Shown piece after piece: positions 25,582 through 34,585 of a DNA stretch of 64,000 bases. The DNA is from TC-15 sp034437275. Its GTDB lineage: Bacteria > Chloroflexota > Anaerolineae > Aggregatilineales > Aggregatilineaceae. Numbering within the stretch: the stretch's first letter is position 1; each line of letters begins with the position of its first letter. Location of the stretch: assembly GCA_034437275.1 (NCBI GenBank), contig DAOTUD010000192.1, forward strand, positions 5,609 to 69,608, in the 5' to 3' direction. The notes beneath the pieces were generated by a model. The model was not told the DNA's origin and did no database searches. It saw nothing but the letters and a program-made list of their open reading frames with translations. Made by a program: the position numbers and the translations under genes.

Positions 25582-28113
25582 TTAGCGCGATTGGACGGTG
25601 ACCATCTCCGGCGCGAGGGGCACCGCGTCATTCCACACCGTGACCACCCGTGACTGGCCGGATTCCAGATCGAAGTAATTATCGTTGAAATGCGTCGCCT
25701 CGTGCGGCACGACCAGATGCACAAAATAGGCATACTGCACCGCCGTGATCGTGACCTCCAGGCGATGCTCATCCCACGCGGTGATCGTGACGTCGGGCGG
25801 AACCGGATCGCGCTGCAAATCCTTGATCGGCGCGAAAAACAGCCGGTTTTCCGGGAACGTGCCCTCCGCCGAACGAACATATAGATACCGGTCCGGGCCA
25901 GCGTCGATTTGTGCCGCAGCCCAACGCAGCACCGGCTGGCTGGTGTTCGGCTCAGCCCGGAGGGGTTGCGTCTCTTCCCACAGCGTGCGGCCATCAAACG
26001 TCGCCAACCGCACGCTGACGTTTTCCTGCACAGCGCCCAGCGTATCGTTCACCAGCCACAACGCGATGCTGCCATCGTCCTGCGACTGGAAGGAGGCCAG
26101 CACCGGGGCGTAAAAGCGCCGGGCGTAAAAATACGCCGCCTTGCCAAAGCCGTAGTAGTCCATCACGCTCCAGCTCAAGACCGGCCAGCAGTCGTTAAAC
26201 TGCCAGAACAGCGTCCCAGAGCAGTGCGGCTTGCGGCGGCGGAAGTGCTCGATCCCGAATTTCAACCCCTCGGCCTGAGCGATCATGCTGAAGGCGATGT
26301 AGTCCTCCAGATTTTCCGGCAGCCCGGTCACCGACACCATCAGGTTATCGCCCTTGTTCTTGGGATTGTCTTTGTTGTGGTGGTCCATCGCCGGGCTGTG
26401 GTGATAAAGCTGGTCGGCGGGAATATCGCGGCGCAGCGTCTCGTACACTGGAACCGCGTGCATCCCGAACTCGCTAATGAAGCGCCCCACGTCTTCGGCA
26501 TAGCGGCGATACGACACCCCCTCGGGGCTGATATCGCCGTGTGGTTTCTCCCCAAAGCGGCGCGGGGAGTCCCCATGCCACACGTCCCAGTTGTGCCGGT
26601 CCCCATCCGCCATGCTGTTATGATCGTTGCCGCCGTAGGGGCTGCCCGGCCAGTACGGAATCTGCCCGTCGAGTTCAGCAACGACGCGCGGCAGAATCGC
26701 GTCGTAATACAGCGCGCCCGGCACCCTGGCCCCCGGAGTATCCCAGGCCTGTTTATCGTGCAGCCATTGGTTTTCGTTGTTGCCACACCACAGCGCCAGA
26801 CAGGGATGGCTCCGCAAGCGCGCCACCTGGTACCGGGCTTCGGCCTCGACCTCAGCGACAAAGTCCGGGTTATCTTCCGGGTAAAGCGCACAGGCGAACA
26901 TAAAATCCTGCCAAACCAGCAGCCCTAACGCATCGCACACCTCATAAAACGTGTCATGCTCGTAGATCCCCCCGCCCCATACGCGCAGCATGTTCATGTT
27001 GGCATCACGCGCCGCCGCCAGCAGAGCCGCGTAGCGTTCGCCAGGGATCGCGCCGACAAATGAATCGGCGGGAATCCAGTTCGCCCCTTTGGCGAAGATC
27101 GGCACGCCATTCAGCACGAAGCGGAAGAAGCGTGTGCCGGGTTCGTCCGGATCGGGGGCCTGGTCCAGTGCGATGGTGCGGATGCCGACCTGCTGGTTGT
27201 GCCGATCCAGCACCAGGCTGCTTTGCTCCAGCACCACCTCGAGATCGTAGCGGTACGGCTCACCGAGATCATGGATCCACCACAAACGCGGATGATCCAC
27301 GGTCAGATACGCCACCGTCGACAGCCGATCCCCGTCGCCATCAAGCGTCTGCCAGGTGGAGATCAACGGTTGGTGTGTCTCCGGATCGCGCAAACGCACA
27401 TTAACGAGCAAGGGCGCATCCGACGCGAAGCGGTCCACCTCGACACGCACCGCCACCAGGGCCTGCTCTGGTGCCAGTTCCAGCGTATAGAAATGCACGC
27501 CGCGCAGCGCGGCACGACGTTCGCGGTGGATGTCGACGGCGCGCCAGATGCCCACATTCGGCAGGCGCGGCCCCCAGTCCCACCCGAAGCTAAACTGCGC
27601 TTTGCGCATAAAGACTCGTTCGGGGTTCCGACCCCAGGTCGATTCAAAATCAGCAAAACCGGTGATATGGTCCAGCGGGCGATCAAAGCACACTGCCAGC
27701 GTGTTCGGCGCGCCAATCCGCAGCCGTTCGCTGACGTCAAAGGAGGCCGCGCGAAACATGTTGTGATGCTCGCCCAGCCGTTCGCCGTTCAGCCAGACGG
27801 TAGCGAAGGTATCCAGCCCCTCGAACACGAGCCGCAGCCGTTCATTAGGCTCGCGCGCCGCTGCCGGGCCATCGAACTGCAGCCGGTACCACCATTCCCG
27901 GTCCTCGATCCAGGCGCATTTGTCTTCGTTCCGGTCATAGTACGGGTGCTCAATCCGCCCGGCCCCGATCAGGGCGCGGTGCACATCGCCCGGCACGGGC
28001 ACATCGATCCAGCCCGAGTCGTCATAGCCGGGCTGGTGCGCACCGGCAGGCAGCCCGGCCCCAGGGGCAAAATCGCCCAATTTCCAGGTCGTGTTTAGCG
28101 TTTGCTCGATCAC
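25582..28113 (-). CDS. Glycoside hydrolase family 2 beta-mannosidase
   Basis: 843 residues from GTG 28113 (GGGG six bases upstream); another GTG at 28125 would add four. Domains in order: sugar-binding jelly roll (residues ~20-180), immunoglobulin-like, TIM barrel (~290-600) and a C-terminal beta region. The acid/base Glu is in LALWCGNNENQW and the nucleophile Glu in FISEFGMHAVP, the GH2 beta-mannosidase pattern. WGGGIYEHDTFYEVCD is also typical. No signal peptide is present, so it acts in the cytoplasm on mannosides, most likely from glycan or N-glycan breakdown. It diverges from the TetR gene; the shared region has a 15-bp inverted repeat. Confidence 0.9.
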   Translation of the reverse strand: MIEQTLNTTWKLGDFAPGAGLPAGAHQPGYDDSGWIDVPVPGDVHRALIGAGRIEHPYYDRNEDKCAWIEDREWWYRLQFDGPAAAREPNERLRLVFEGLDTFATVWLNGERLGEHHNMFRAASFDVSERLRIGAPNTLAVCFDRPLDHITGFADFESTWGRNPERVFMRKAQFSFGWDWGPRLPNVGIWRAVDIHRERRAALRGVHFYTLELAPEQALVAVRVEVDRFASDAPLLVNVRLRDPETHQPLISTWQTLDGDGDRLSTVAYLTVDHPRLWWIHDLGEPYRYDLEVVLEQSSLVLDRHNQQVGIRTIALDQAPDPDEPGTRFFRFVLNGVPIFAKGANWIPADSFVGAIPGERYAALLAAARDANMNMLRVWGGGIYEHDTFYEVCDALGLLVWQDFMFACALYPEDNPDFVAEVEAEARYQVARLRSHPCLALWCGNNENQWLHDKQAWDTPGARVPGALYYDAILPRVVAELDGQIPYWPGSPYGGNDHNSMADGDRHNWDVWHGDSPRRFGEKPHGDISPEGVSYRRYAEDVGRFISEFGMHAVPVYETLRRDIPADQLYHHSPAMDHHNKDNPKNKGDNLMVSVTGLPENLEDYIAFSMIAQAEGLKFGIEHFRRRKPHCSGTLFWQFNDCWPVLSWSVMDYYGFGKAAYFYARRFYAPVLASFQSQDDGSIALWLVNDTLGAVQENVSVRLATFDGRTLWEETQPLRAEPNTSQPVLRWAAAQIDAGPDRYLYVRSAEGTFPENRLFFAPIKDLQRDPVPPDVTITAWDEHRLEVTITAVQYAYFVHLVVPHEATHFNDNYFDLESGQSRVVTVWNDAVPLAPEMVTVQSR

Positions 28114-28168
28114 AAGCAGCCCCACTTTCTCTACCGAAAACCAATCGACCTGTTAAGCATAGCGACGA

Positions 28169-28210
28169 GCTGGCGGTTTGTCATCTGGCCGCGGTTGACA
28201 AACCGCCAGC
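28169..28210. promoter_or_regulatory. Perfect 15-bp inverted repeat in the mannosidase-tetR intergenic region
   Basis: GCTGGCGGTTTGTCA at 28169-28183 is repeated inverted at 28196-28210 with a 12-bp spacer. The right arm covers most of the TTGACA -35 element (28195-28200) of the tetR promoter. It is too far apart and lacks a U-tract for a terminator, so it is more likely a binding site for a dimeric or tetrameric repressor acting on one or both genes. Confidence 0.6.
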
Positions 28211-28223
28211 AAAGTACTAGACT
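28195..28223 (+). promoter_or_regulatory. Sigma-70 type promoter of the tetR-ABC operon
   Basis: TTGACA at 28195-28200 and TAGACT at 28218-28223, with a 17-bp spacer. It is followed at once by the palindromic operator at 28229-28250. Confidence 0.75.
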
Positions 28224-28228
28224 CACCC

Positions 28229-28250
28229 CTAGACTGACCGGTCAGTCTAG
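28229..28250. promoter_or_regulatory. TetR operator palindrome
   Basis: A perfect 22-bp palindrome with half-site CTAGACTGACC, placed across the expected transcription start and 26 bp before the tetR start codon. The position predicts autorepression and control of the downstream ABC genes. The GACTGACCGGTCAGTC core is typical of TetR-family sites. Confidence 0.82.
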
Positions 28251-28275
28251 ACCAATTGGCCGAACAGGAGGTTTT

Positions 28276-28860
28276 ATGACAGCCAAAAAGGAAAGTCGTG
28301 CGCTCATTCTCCAGGCCGCCTACGAGGCCTTCGCCGAAAACGGCTACGACAAAACCACGATGGACGACATCGTAACCCGCAGTGGCCTGAGCAAAGGCAC
28401 ACTGTATTGGCACTTCAAGAACAAACACGAGTTGTTTATTTCTACGGTCAACCTGCTCATGCAGCAGATGATGAAGTCGCTGGCTCCGCTGGCGGAAATG
28501 GACCTGCCGGCCTCAGAGCGCATCATCCGCGCCTTTGACCAGGCCGGCGAATTCATCCAGGCCGAACCCCGCTGGATGGGGATGCTGGTCGATATGTTCC
28601 TGCAATCCCAAAAAAGCGACGAGATGCAGCAGATCATGCAGGATTCGTACCAGGCCTTCACCACCATGCTGATTCCAATCATCCAGGAGGGAATCGACAA
28701 CGGGGAATTCAGGGACACCGACCCCGAACTGGTATCCATCGTGCTGATGGCGGCCTCGGATGGGCTGACGTTCTACATGCTGCTCGAGCCGGAGTGGGAC
28801 CTGCAATCCGCCATGCACATGCTGGTGGAACTGGTGCTGCGTGGGCTGCAAAAGGAGTAA
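28276..28860 (+). CDS. TetR-family transcriptional regulator
   Basis: 194 residues from ATG 28276 with AGGAGG five bases upstream; the open frame starts earlier but that part is operator DNA. The N-terminal HTH is canonical (ILQAAYEAFAENGYDKTTMD, then GLSKGTLYWHFKNKHELF). The C-terminal ligand domain is variable and rich in Met. It is the first gene of an operon with an ABC-2 exporter; the order TetR, ATPase and two permeases resembles the E. coli cecR-ybhGFSR locus, but the HlyD-type adaptor is missing. It probably represses the exporter until a toxic ligand binds. Confidence 0.9.
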   Translation: MTAKKESRALILQAAYEAFAENGYDKTTMDDIVTRSGLSKGTLYWHFKNKHELFISTVNLLMQQMMKSLAPLAEMDLPASERIIRAFDQAGEFIQAEPRWMGMLVDMFLQSQKSDEMQQIMQDSYQAFTTMLIPIIQEGIDNGEFRDTDPELVSIVLMAASDGLTFYMLLEPEWDLQSAMHMLVELVLRGLQKE

Positions 28861-28868
28861 ATCATCCC

Positions 28869-29816
28869 ATGATCAAAGCTGAAAACCTGGGCCGCGAGTT
28901 CAAACAGCGGCTGCGACGCAAACGCATCACCGCCGTGCAAAACCTGAATCTGGACATCCAACCCGGGGAATTATTTGGGCTGGTCGGCCCCGACGGCGCG
29001 GGCAAGACCACGACGCTGCGCATGTTAGCCGGCATCCTCAAGCCCAGCAGCGGTACGGCCACCGTCGACGGGCATGATGTGGTGGACGAAGCCGAAGCCA
29101 TCAAACAAGAACTGGGCTACATGCCCCAGCAGTTTGGCCTGTACCAGGATATGACCGTCGATGAGAACCTGGATTTCATCTGCGATGTATTCGACGTCGT
29201 CGGCGCAGAACGCCAGCAGCGAATCAAGGAACTGCTGGACTTCACCGGCCTGCACGATTTCCGCGACCGGCGCGGGCGCAACCTGTCCGGCGGGATGCAG
29301 AAAAAGCTGGGCTTGGCGGCGGCGTTGGTCCACCGCCCCAGGCTGCTGCTGCTCGACGAGCCGACGACCGGCGTCGACCCGGTCGCCCGGCGCGAGTTCT
29401 GGGACATCCTGACCACGCTCCACGCCGAAGGCTCGACCGTGATCGTCAGCACCCCCTACATGGACGAAGCCGAACGCTGCAACCGGGTCGGCCTGCTGTA
29501 CGACGGGCGGATGATGCACTGCGACACACCGGGCGCGCTCAAGCGGATGCTGCCGGGCACCGTCCTGGCCTTGCGCGCCGACGATCTGGTGCGCTCAGAA
29601 GACGTGCTGCGCAGCATGGCCGGGGTGTTGGACGTGCAGCCCTTCGGCGATGTGCTGAACAGCATCATTACCGACGATACCGCCCCAGAAACGGTCAAAG
29701 CGCAACTAGAGGAAGCAGGCATCAATATCACGTCACTGCGCCCTGCCCCGCCCCGCATGGAAGAGACATTTATCTACTTCGTGCGGCAGTACGAAAAGGA
29801 AGGGGACCCCGCATGA
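28869..29816 (+). CDS. ABC-2 exporter ATP-binding protein 1
   Basis: 315 residues from ATG 28869, 8 bp after tetR. Walker A GPDGAGKTTTLRML, Q-loop region YMPQQFGLYQDMTVDEN, signature LSGGMQKKLGLA, Walker B LLLLDEPTTGVDP and H-loop region STPYMDEAERC (the usual His is a Pro-Tyr here: ST-PY). The C-terminal ~80 residues form the regulatory extension common to drug and lipid exporters. It overlaps the permease start by ATGA. It resembles one half of the fused YbhF ATPase; the other half is encoded separately at 32246. Confidence 0.88.
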   Translation: MIKAENLGREFKQRLRRKRITAVQNLNLDIQPGELFGLVGPDGAGKTTTLRMLAGILKPSSGTATVDGHDVVDEAEAIKQELGYMPQQFGLYQDMTVDENLDFICDVFDVVGAERQQRIKELLDFTGLHDFRDRRGRNLSGGMQKKLGLAAALVHRPRLLLLDEPTTGVDPVARREFWDILTTLHAEGSTVIVSTPYMDEAERCNRVGLLYDGRMMHCDTPGALKRMLPGTVLALRADDLVRSEDVLRSMAGVLDVQPFGDVLNSIITDDTAPETVKAQLEEAGINITSLRPAPPRMEETFIYFVRQYEKEGDPA

Positions 29817-31030
29817 AACGACGACACATTTATGCCATCACGCGCAAAGAATGGCTGCACATCACCCGCGACCCGATGACGATCTTCTTGCTGGCGATTG
29901 GCCCGGTGCTGATGTTGATCCTCGTCGCCTACGCCATGGCCACCGATGTCGAAAACATCCCGCTGATCGTGGTCGACAAGGACGACAGCATCCTGTCCCA
30001 GCAGATGGTCGATGAACTGGACGCGACGCAGGTGCTCAAATTCAAGGGGTATGTAGACAGCATCGCCAGGGCCGAAGATAAACTCGAACGGCGCGAAGCC
30101 AAGGTGATTCTGATTATTGAGGATGGCTTCACGGACCAGATCAGTTCGCCGCAGGGCCTCGCGATGCTGAGCATGCAAGGACCGAAATACCGTTTCATTG
30201 TGGACGGCACTGACCCGATCTCCGCCGAAACCGCCACCGAAGCCGCGCTCGACGCCAGTGACCAGTTCTTGACGCAGCATGTGATGGCTGTCATCGACCA
30301 AATCGCCGGGGCACAGGACAGCAACACGACCACGGTCGCCGGCCTCAGCGCCGACCAACTGCGCCAGTTCCGGCAGTTGTTGGAAAACCCGATCCCGACC
30401 GAGGTGCATAACCGCTATAACCCGGACCTGAAAGCGATCTGGGACCTGGTTCCGGCGTTGATCGCCGTCGCACTGGTGCTGCCAGGAATGAGCATCTCGA
30501 CGGTGATCGCGCGCGAACGCAGCGAGGGCACGCTCGAAGCGCTGGTCGCCACACCGATCAGCAAGCACGCGATCCTGCTCGGCAAAGCGATCCCGTATGT
30601 GATCACCTCCATGATCAATGTCGGGCTGATGTACATCGTGGCGCGGGTGGTGTTCGATGTGCCCTTCCGGGGCAATCTCCCGCTGTACCTGGCGTTGTCG
30701 TGTCTGTACGCCTTCGCAACGCTGGTGATCGGGCTGTTGTTCAGCATCCTGATCAAGAGCATGGAGGCGGCGCTGTGGGCATCGATGCTGTTTTTCCTAT
30801 TCCCTGGGATGCTGTTGTCGGGCATGTTCTTCCCGGTGGAGGTGTTCCCCTTCCTCGTCAAGCTGGAAACGCTCGAACTGCCCGTCGTCAGCGGGGTATT
30901 GATCAATCGCGGCATGTTCCTGCAAGGGGTCGGTGTCCGGGACCTGTGGTGGAACATTCTGCTGCTGGGGTTCATCGCCATTGAAGGCTTTGAGATCGCC
31001 CGGTGGTTATTCAAGAAAAGGATCGCGTAA
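29813..31030 (+). CDS. ABC-2 family permease 1
   Basis: 405 residues. One N-terminal helix (PMTIFLLAIGPVLMLILVAY), a large extracytoplasmic domain (~residues 45-205), then five helices including LVPALIAVALVLPGMSISTV and a typical ERSEGTLEALVATPI motif. This is the ABC2_membrane_3 (YbhS/YbhR-like) layout. It starts within the ATPase stop (ATGA), and its own stop overlaps the next permease start (TAATG), so the genes are translationally coupled. It probably forms a heterodimer with the 31030 product. Confidence 0.87.
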   Translation: MKRRHIYAITRKEWLHITRDPMTIFLLAIGPVLMLILVAYAMATDVENIPLIVVDKDDSILSQQMVDELDATQVLKFKGYVDSIARAEDKLERREAKVILIIEDGFTDQISSPQGLAMLSMQGPKYRFIVDGTDPISAETATEAALDASDQFLTQHVMAVIDQIAGAQDSNTTTVAGLSADQLRQFRQLLENPIPTEVHNRYNPDLKAIWDLVPALIAVALVLPGMSISTVIARERSEGTLEALVATPISKHAILLGKAIPYVITSMINVGLMYIVARVVFDVPFRGNLPLYLALSCLYAFATLVIGLLFSILIKSMEAALWASMLFFLFPGMLLSGMFFPVEVFPFLVKLETLELPVVSGVLINRGMFLQGVGVRDLWWNILLLGFIAIEGFEIARWLFKKRIA

Positions 31031-32238
31031 TGATATACCGCATTCTCAACATTGCCTGGAAAGACCTGCTGCACCTGTGGCATAACCGCCTGCTGCTCAT
31101 CCTGGTGATCTTCGGGGCGGCCTGCGAACTGCTGCTGGTCGGCTGGGCGACGGGAGCCGAGATCGACGATCTGGGAATGGTGGTACGCGACCAGGATGAT
31201 ACCCAAACCAGCAAAGAGCTGCGCGAGGCGTTGGCCGACACCGACACCCTGACCCTGGACCAGGGCGAATTGGACGCCTTCGAGGAACACAGCGACCGCG
31301 ACGCCGCCCTGGATGAGGTATTCACCGGGGGGAACTATGTTTTTGATCCCGATCCGGTGGTGCTCGTCGAGATTCCAAAAGGGTTTGAAACCCAACTCAA
31401 GAACGGCGAACAGCCCAAAGTGGTCCTCACCTTCAACGGCGCGAACAGCCTCCCAGCGCGAACGGCGCGACGTGTCGCCGAGGATACGATCTACCAGTTT
31501 GGCGCGGTAGTGGTGGCCCAAGAAAGCGGGCTGGTCGCCAGCGACTCCGGCCAATCGGTCGCAGCCCAGGTGCGCGAGGAGCTGCAAGCCTTCACGCCCG
31601 ACATCAAAGTGCAATACAACGAGGAGCTAGACCGCGCACACTACACCACCCCCAGCGAAGCCGCGTTCGTGCTGTACATCATGACGATCATGGTGGCGAC
31701 GCTACTGCTGGCCCGGGAACGCGAATACGGCACCTTCGAGCAATTATTGGTCATGCCCATGCGCCCGATCGAGATCATCATCGGCAAAGCGATTCCGTCG
31801 CTGCTGGTGGGCTATGCCAACTTCCTGCTGCTGCTGGGCATCATGAATACTGTATTCGGCGTGCCGATTCGCGGATCGCTGCCGCTGCTGCTGGTGCTGG
31901 CCATCGGCTACCTGTTCGTGGAGTTGGGGCGCGGCTTTATGGTCGCCATGATCTCGCGCACCCAAAACCAGGCGCTGCTGATCACGATGCTGATCGCTTT
32001 CGTCGACATCACTTTCTCCGGGTACGCCGTGCCGGTCGAGTCGATGCCAGAGATCATGCAATGGCTCGCCAACTTCTTCCCGATCCGGCACTGGATGATC
32101 ATCCTGCGCGGCATCTTGCAGAAAGACGTCGGGCTGGGTGTGCTCTGGCCACAACTGCTGTGGCTGGCCGCGCTGGGCATCATCATCAACGCCGTGACCC
32201 TGGTTTTCTTCCGCCGCACATTAGGCGAACAAAGGTAG
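31030..32238 (+). CDS. ABC-2 family permease 2
   Basis: 402 residues from ATG 31030, which shares one base with the upstream stop. The topology is the same as its neighbour: a first helix (LLLILVIFGAACELLLVGWA), an extracytoplasmic domain, then five helices from AAFVLYIMTIMVATLLLARE, with the EREYGTFEQLLVMPM coupling-helix motif. It is a paralogue of the upstream gene and its likely dimer partner in one exporter with the two ATPases. Confidence 0.87.
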   Translation: MIYRILNIAWKDLLHLWHNRLLLILVIFGAACELLLVGWATGAEIDDLGMVVRDQDDTQTSKELREALADTDTLTLDQGELDAFEEHSDRDAALDEVFTGGNYVFDPDPVVLVEIPKGFETQLKNGEQPKVVLTFNGANSLPARTARRVAEDTIYQFGAVVVAQESGLVASDSGQSVAAQVREELQAFTPDIKVQYNEELDRAHYTTPSEAAFVLYIMTIMVATLLLAREREYGTFEQLLVMPMRPIEIIIGKAIPSLLVGYANFLLLLGIMNTVFGVPIRGSLPLLLVLAIGYLFVELGRGFMVAMISRTQNQALLITMLIAFVDITFSGYAVPVESMPEIMQWLANFFPIRHWMIILRGILQKDVGLGVLWPQLLWLAALGIIINAVTLVFFRRTLGEQR

Positions 32239-32245
32239 GCCAACC

Positions 32246-33211
32246 ATGCGCAACAACAACCACACCGAGGAAAACGTGATCGAAGTCAAAGCATTGACCA
32301 AGATGTTCGGATCGTTCACGGCTGTCGACAACGTCTCGTTCAGCGTCCCGCGCGGGCAGATTTTCGGGTTCCTGGGGCCGAACGGATCGGGGAAAACCAC
32401 GACGATCCGGATGCTGCTCGGCCTGCTGCCGCCCACCAATGGCACGGCCATCGTGCTCGGGCATGACGTCCACCAGCAGGCACTGAGCATCCGTGCCCGG
32501 CTGGGCTATATGTCGCAGAAATTCACGCTCTACAATGACCTGACGGTTGAGGAAAACCTGCGCTTTTATGGCCGGGCCTACGGGCTGCACAATAAACGGC
32601 TGCGCCAGCAGATCGAGTATGTGCTCGACATGGCCGATCTGAAAGGCCGCGAACGCGAAACCCCGCCCAATCTATCGGGTGGGTGGCGGCAGCGGCTGGC
32701 GCTGGGAGCCGCGATTCTGCACCAGCCGGATATCGTGTTCCTGGACGAACCGACCGCCGGCGTCGACCCGCTCTCGCGGCGTGCATTTTGGGAACTGCTG
32801 TACGAGATATCGGCCAATGGCACCACGATCTTCGTCACGACGCACTACATGGACGAAGCGGAACACTGCGAAAATCTCGGGTTCCTGCACCAGGGCCGGT
32901 TGATCGCGCAAGGCGCACCGGGGGAAATCAAAAGCGAGCACCTGCCCGGCGAAGTGATCGAAGTCACGCCCGCCCACCCCGCCGAGGCCACGCGCGTCCT
33001 GAACCAGGCGCACGACGCGGGCAAGCTAGGCGCGAGCGTGAGCGTCAGCCTGTACGGGGCGCAGCTCCACATCCTGACGCAGGACGCCAGCACGACTCGC
33101 GAAAACGTTGTACGCGCGCTGGAGGAGGCCAGGCAAGACTACACCGAGATCGACATCATCCCGCCCTCACTGGAGGATGCCTTCATCCAGCTTGTCGAGG
33201 CACATCATTAG
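32246..33211 (+). CDS. ABC-2 exporter ATP-binding protein 2
   Basis: 321 residues, 7 bp after the second permease. Walker A GPNGSGKTTTIRMLL, signature LSGGWRQRLALG, Walker B IVFLDEPTAGVDP and H-loop VTTHYMDEAEHC (His present, unlike ATPase 1). A C-terminal extension follows. Together with ATPase 1 it would make a heterodimeric nucleotide-binding pair, one site of which may be degenerate. A terminator follows at 33237. Confidence 0.88.
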   Translation: MRNNNHTEENVIEVKALTKMFGSFTAVDNVSFSVPRGQIFGFLGPNGSGKTTTIRMLLGLLPPTNGTAIVLGHDVHQQALSIRARLGYMSQKFTLYNDLTVEENLRFYGRAYGLHNKRLRQQIEYVLDMADLKGRERETPPNLSGGWRQRLALGAAILHQPDIVFLDEPTAGVDPLSRRAFWELLYEISANGTTIFVTTHYMDEAEHCENLGFLHQGRLIAQGAPGEIKSEHLPGEVIEVTPAHPAEATRVLNQAHDAGKLGASVSVSLYGAQLHILTQDASTTRENVVRALEEARQDYTEIDIIPPSLEDAFIQLVEAHH

Positions 33212-33236
33212 CCTTTCTCCACCCCACGCACAAGAT

Positions 33237-33264
33237 CGGGCAGCCCGCTGCCCGGTTTTGTGTT
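33237..33264 (+). terminator. Intrinsic terminator after the ABC-2 exporter operon
   Basis: Stem CGGGCAG / CTGCCCG with a CCCG loop, followed by GTTTTGTGTTT. Confidence 0.8.
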
Positions 33265-33332
33265 TCTATGCTAGCATTGGGTAGCATTGGGCAAATAATC
33301 GGAACGATCGCACCCAACACAACATAACCTGC

Positions 33333-34574
33333 ATGAACTTCGACACGCTCCCCATTTTCAACGCGCTGCCCGCCGACCACTGCGCCAGCTTACGCGCCCG
33401 TGCACAGTCGCAGGTGCTCGCTGCCGGTGACGTGCTGTGTTACCAGGGCGACACGCCGCGCGACCTATGCCTGCTGACGGCGGGCGAATGCGCGCTGGAA
33501 CGGCACGGCAACCCCGGCGGGACCCTCGCCGCCCCGGCCTGGCTGGACCCGGTCGCGGTGCTGGGCGGCCTGCCACACGGCCACACCATCCGCGCCACCA
33601 GCGACGGGGAATGCCTGTGCTGGCCCCTTGACATACTCTGGGCATCGGACGAGTTTGCACGGGCCGCCCGGCGTTTCCTGGCGACGACATTGCAGCGCAC
33701 CCAGGACCGGCTGGCCGCGCTCGAAGCGCCGATCCACTATACCGCGCCCGGCGCACAGGTTCAGCCGGGGCCGTTCATGTTCGAGCACACGACCCTGCTC
33801 CTGGCATTTTGTGACGCCGACTTCGACGCGGTGCGCGCCCAACTGCCAGCGGGCCTGTCGCTGCTGCGCCGGCCTGGTCGCCAACGCGATTCGCTGATCC
33901 TGGCGCTGGCCGACTTCCCCAACGCTTATCCCGAACACGCACCCGAAGCCCGGTTCAGCTACACCGAAACGACCTGCTTCGTCCCGGTGCGCTATGGTCG
34001 TCGCGTGGGGCTGTTTGTGCCGTACATCTACCCCTCGGCCTGGGAGCCGATCCTGTTGGGCCGCGAGATTTACGGCTTCCCCAAACGCCTCGGCCAGACG
34101 ACGATCAGCCCCCGCCATGCTGCGCTGGCCGTGGACGGGCAGGCGCACTTTTCGCTGGGCTGGAAGGGAATGCAAGCCGCCGACGAGCCGCGTCTGGTGC
34201 GCGCCCTGATGGACTGGCTGGGCCTCGAGGGGCGCAGCGCGGCGCTGGCGTTTCGGGCCGGGGAAGTGCTGCGCCAGGTCATGCAGCTCCCGCCATACCG
34301 CAGCATCGCTGTTTACAACCACAAGCGCATTCCGGCCCCTGCATCCACGCACGACACGCCCACCTACGCGGTCGATCAGTTAACGCACGCCATCTTCGGG
34401 GTGCTGCGCTGGTACCAGATCGCAGCGCTGGAGACGCCGCGCCTGCGCGTCGCTGGCGGCCCGCTGGCCGAGGCGAACCTGCACCTGCGCGAAGCCTATC
34501 GCACCCAGCTTGACATGCGACTCAGCACCGGGCGCGTCGTGGAAGACTACACGTATCGAACAGGTCCCAAGTAA
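33333..34574 (+). CDS. Fusion of a cNMP-binding-like domain with acetoacetate decarboxylase family domain
   Basis: 413 residues. Residues ~5-125 look like a CRP/cNMP-binding barrel (IFNALPADHCASL; AAGDVLCYQGDTPRDLCLLTAG), without any HTH. Residues ~145-405 belong to the acetoacetate decarboxylase (ADC) family: SYTETTCFVPVRYGRRVG and GREIYGFPKRLGQ, where the Lys of GFPK sits at the Schiff-base position. ADC itself turns acetoacetate into acetone and CO2; many family members have other roles. The N-terminal sensor on an ADC domain is unusual. A FAD oxidoreductase gene follows after 11 bp, probably in the same transcript. Confidence 0.75.
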   Translation: MNFDTLPIFNALPADHCASLRARAQSQVLAAGDVLCYQGDTPRDLCLLTAGECALERHGNPGGTLAAPAWLDPVAVLGGLPHGHTIRATSDGECLCWPLDILWASDEFARAARRFLATTLQRTQDRLAALEAPIHYTAPGAQVQPGPFMFEHTTLLLAFCDADFDAVRAQLPAGLSLLRRPGRQRDSLILALADFPNAYPEHAPEARFSYTETTCFVPVRYGRRVGLFVPYIYPSAWEPILLGREIYGFPKRLGQTTISPRHAALAVDGQAHFSLGWKGMQAADEPRLVRALMDWLGLEGRSAALAFRAGEVLRQVMQLPPYRSIAVYNHKRIPAPASTHDTPTYAVDQLTHAIFGVLRWYQIAALETPRLRVAGGPLAEANLHLREAYRTQLDMRLSTGRVVEDYTYRTGPK

Positions 34575-34585
34575 AGGAAAAACTC

